A stretch of DNA of 64,000 bases from assembly GCA_938084745.1 (NCBI GenBank), contig CALKEZ010000006.1, positions 67,007-131,006 of the forward strand, given 5' to 3'. Source of the stretch: an uncultured Gammaproteobacteria bacterium (GTDB lineage: Bacteria > Pseudomonadota > Gammaproteobacteria > Eutrophobiales > Eutrophobiaceae). The position numbers and the translations under genes were made by a program. Positions 63,104 to 64,000 of this stretch are shown here, piece after piece (the first letter of the stretch is position 1; each line of letters starts with the position of its first letter). Under the pieces are notes generated by a model. The model was given only the letters and a program-made list of their open reading frames with translations, searched no databases and was not told where the DNA came from.

Positions 63104-63956
63104 ATGCTACAAAAAATATTCACAAAACCAGTAGAGTTAAACATTGATGGCAAGCTCATCACGTTTAAATCTATTGATGACTTTGAATTCGCCCTGGGTG
63201 CACGGACGACCATTCCGTTGGAAAAAATCACTGATGCCATTAAAGCATCGCCTAACGAGTTAGATCTGGAAGCAAACGCCATTCTGGTTGCTATTGAACA
63301 ACTTTCCGAATTAGACCATCACGCTTCCGGTAAGGGTGAGATAACAAAAAGTCTCAAAGCTATCAATACGGTGATCTTTTCTAATGATAATGGTTGGCGG
63401 GATATATTTTTCGCACTGAAGAAAGATCATTCAGCTGAATCCAGTCGATATAAACAAATAGCACTAGCCGTCTATTTGCAATATTTAAAAAATCGGCAGG
63501 CAATGATCCAATCATTAAAAAGCACGATTAGGCGAAGCCAGCGATCATGGAGAAAACGCTGAAGTTGCTCAATTCAGATCAGGTGAACTGGAATTTGATG
63601 AAGACTTCGACTCTAAAGTTCTTGGCGAAAAACTCGGGATGACGAGTTTGCCAAAAGGCGAACCGGTGTCTTTAGAGCTAAAAGAAGGCGATGAAATAAA
63701 ACTGCTACTAGCTGATTATCAATGCACGTTAATCCTTAATGATGGTATTAAATTCGTTGATAACAGTAATGTTACGTATCCTATGACAATAGGCGAAAAC
63801 AAGATCGGACGAGGCAGTGAATGCAAAGTCCGATTTATGGACGCGATGCAGCGCATCTCAAGATTGCACCTGATGATCATTAATCATGATGACAATAAAC
63901 TAGAATTAACCGACCTATCCACTTACGGCACGCACTACCTGCAGCAGACATCCTGA
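63104..63956 (+). pseudogene. FHA-domain protein split by a frameshift at an A-run
   Basis: The first frame (63104-63562) encodes an N-terminal helical part starting MLQKIFTKPVELNIDG. It then runs into a short unrelated tail, RRSQRSWRKR. From about 63522 another frame reads LGEASDHGENAEVAQFRSGE and leads to an FHA domain with NKIGRGSECKVRF and RISRLHLMI (phosphothreonine-binding R, S and H), ending at 63956. Removing one A from the run at 63517-63521 joins the two. The full protein would be about 283 residues. FHA domains bind phosphothreonine; no kinase is in the window. Confidence 0.72.
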
Positions 63957-64000
63957 TTAAGGTTAACCTAGCAACAGGTCGTTTCCTGGTCTTCCTAAGT

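Overview
The window is a chromosomal segment of a gammaproteobacterium with a fairly AT-leaning genome. The evidence is gene order and protein type: tyrA-hisC-pheA-gyrA-mtnA-mtaD matches the Pseudomonas-type arrangement (with serC missing), pyrC overlaps rnt, pyrG-kdsA-eno-ftsB-ispD-ispF is the classic proteobacterial block, and YcgL, EfpL (YeiP), RlmJ and a one-polypeptide PurL are gammaproteobacterial. The genus cannot be fixed from sequence alone. No rRNA, tRNA, CRISPR array, insertion sequence or prophage was seen.

Layout. 1-8.5 kb: aromatic amino acid and histidine synthesis, DNA gyrase A, and the entry steps of methionine salvage. 8.5-14.8 kb: a membrane glutaredoxin, RNase T, dihydroorotase, an aldo/keto reductase, adenylosuccinate lyase and two poorly known genes. 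14.8-19.4 kb: purL and an Smr endonuclease-like gene. 19.4-25.2 kb: a complete DSF (diffusible signal factor) quorum-sensing locus, with an HD-GYP response regulator (RpfG type), a hybrid kinase (RpfC type), a fatty-acid desaturase and a DSF synthase (RpfF type). 25.3-30.6 kb: isoprenoid, cell-division, glycolysis, KDO and CTP synthesis genes. 30.8-32.6 kb: a broken ClC chloride channel with CBS domain. 32.7-41.5 kb: formate-THF ligase, YcgL, a GGDEF/EAL protein, an MFS exporter, a DUF1223 protein and an alanine/glycine symporter. 41.5-46.4 kb: asnS, mtnC-mtnD-mtnB, an archaeal-type nucleotidyltransferase and tag. 46.5-53.3 kb: a second GGDEF/EAL protein, an acetate-symporter pair, a folM/folK-like divergent pair, a GFA protein and phbB. 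53.5-64 kb: small housekeeping and accessory genes (ArfB, trypsin-like protease, Rap1a/Tai-type protein, encapsulated-ferritin core, EfpL, esterase, RlmJ, LOG, Nudix, FHA).

How the genes work together. The rpf locus should make and sense a cis-2-unsaturated fatty acid and pass the signal through RpfC to RpfG, which degrades cyclic-di-GMP. Two GGDEF/EAL proteins elsewhere in the window may act on the same pool. Methionine salvage is split into mtaD/mtnA at 6-8.5 kb and mtnBDC at 43-44.8 kb; the use of MtaD implies the methylthioinosine route. The most unusual features are the desaturase inside the DSF locus, an encapsulated-ferritin core without an encapsulin gene or visible targeting tail, the archaeal-type nucleotidyltransferase in the tag/mtn string, and several reading-frame breaks. 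These breaks mostly fall at homopolymer runs and concentrate in 58-64 kb, so they may be decay or sequence error.
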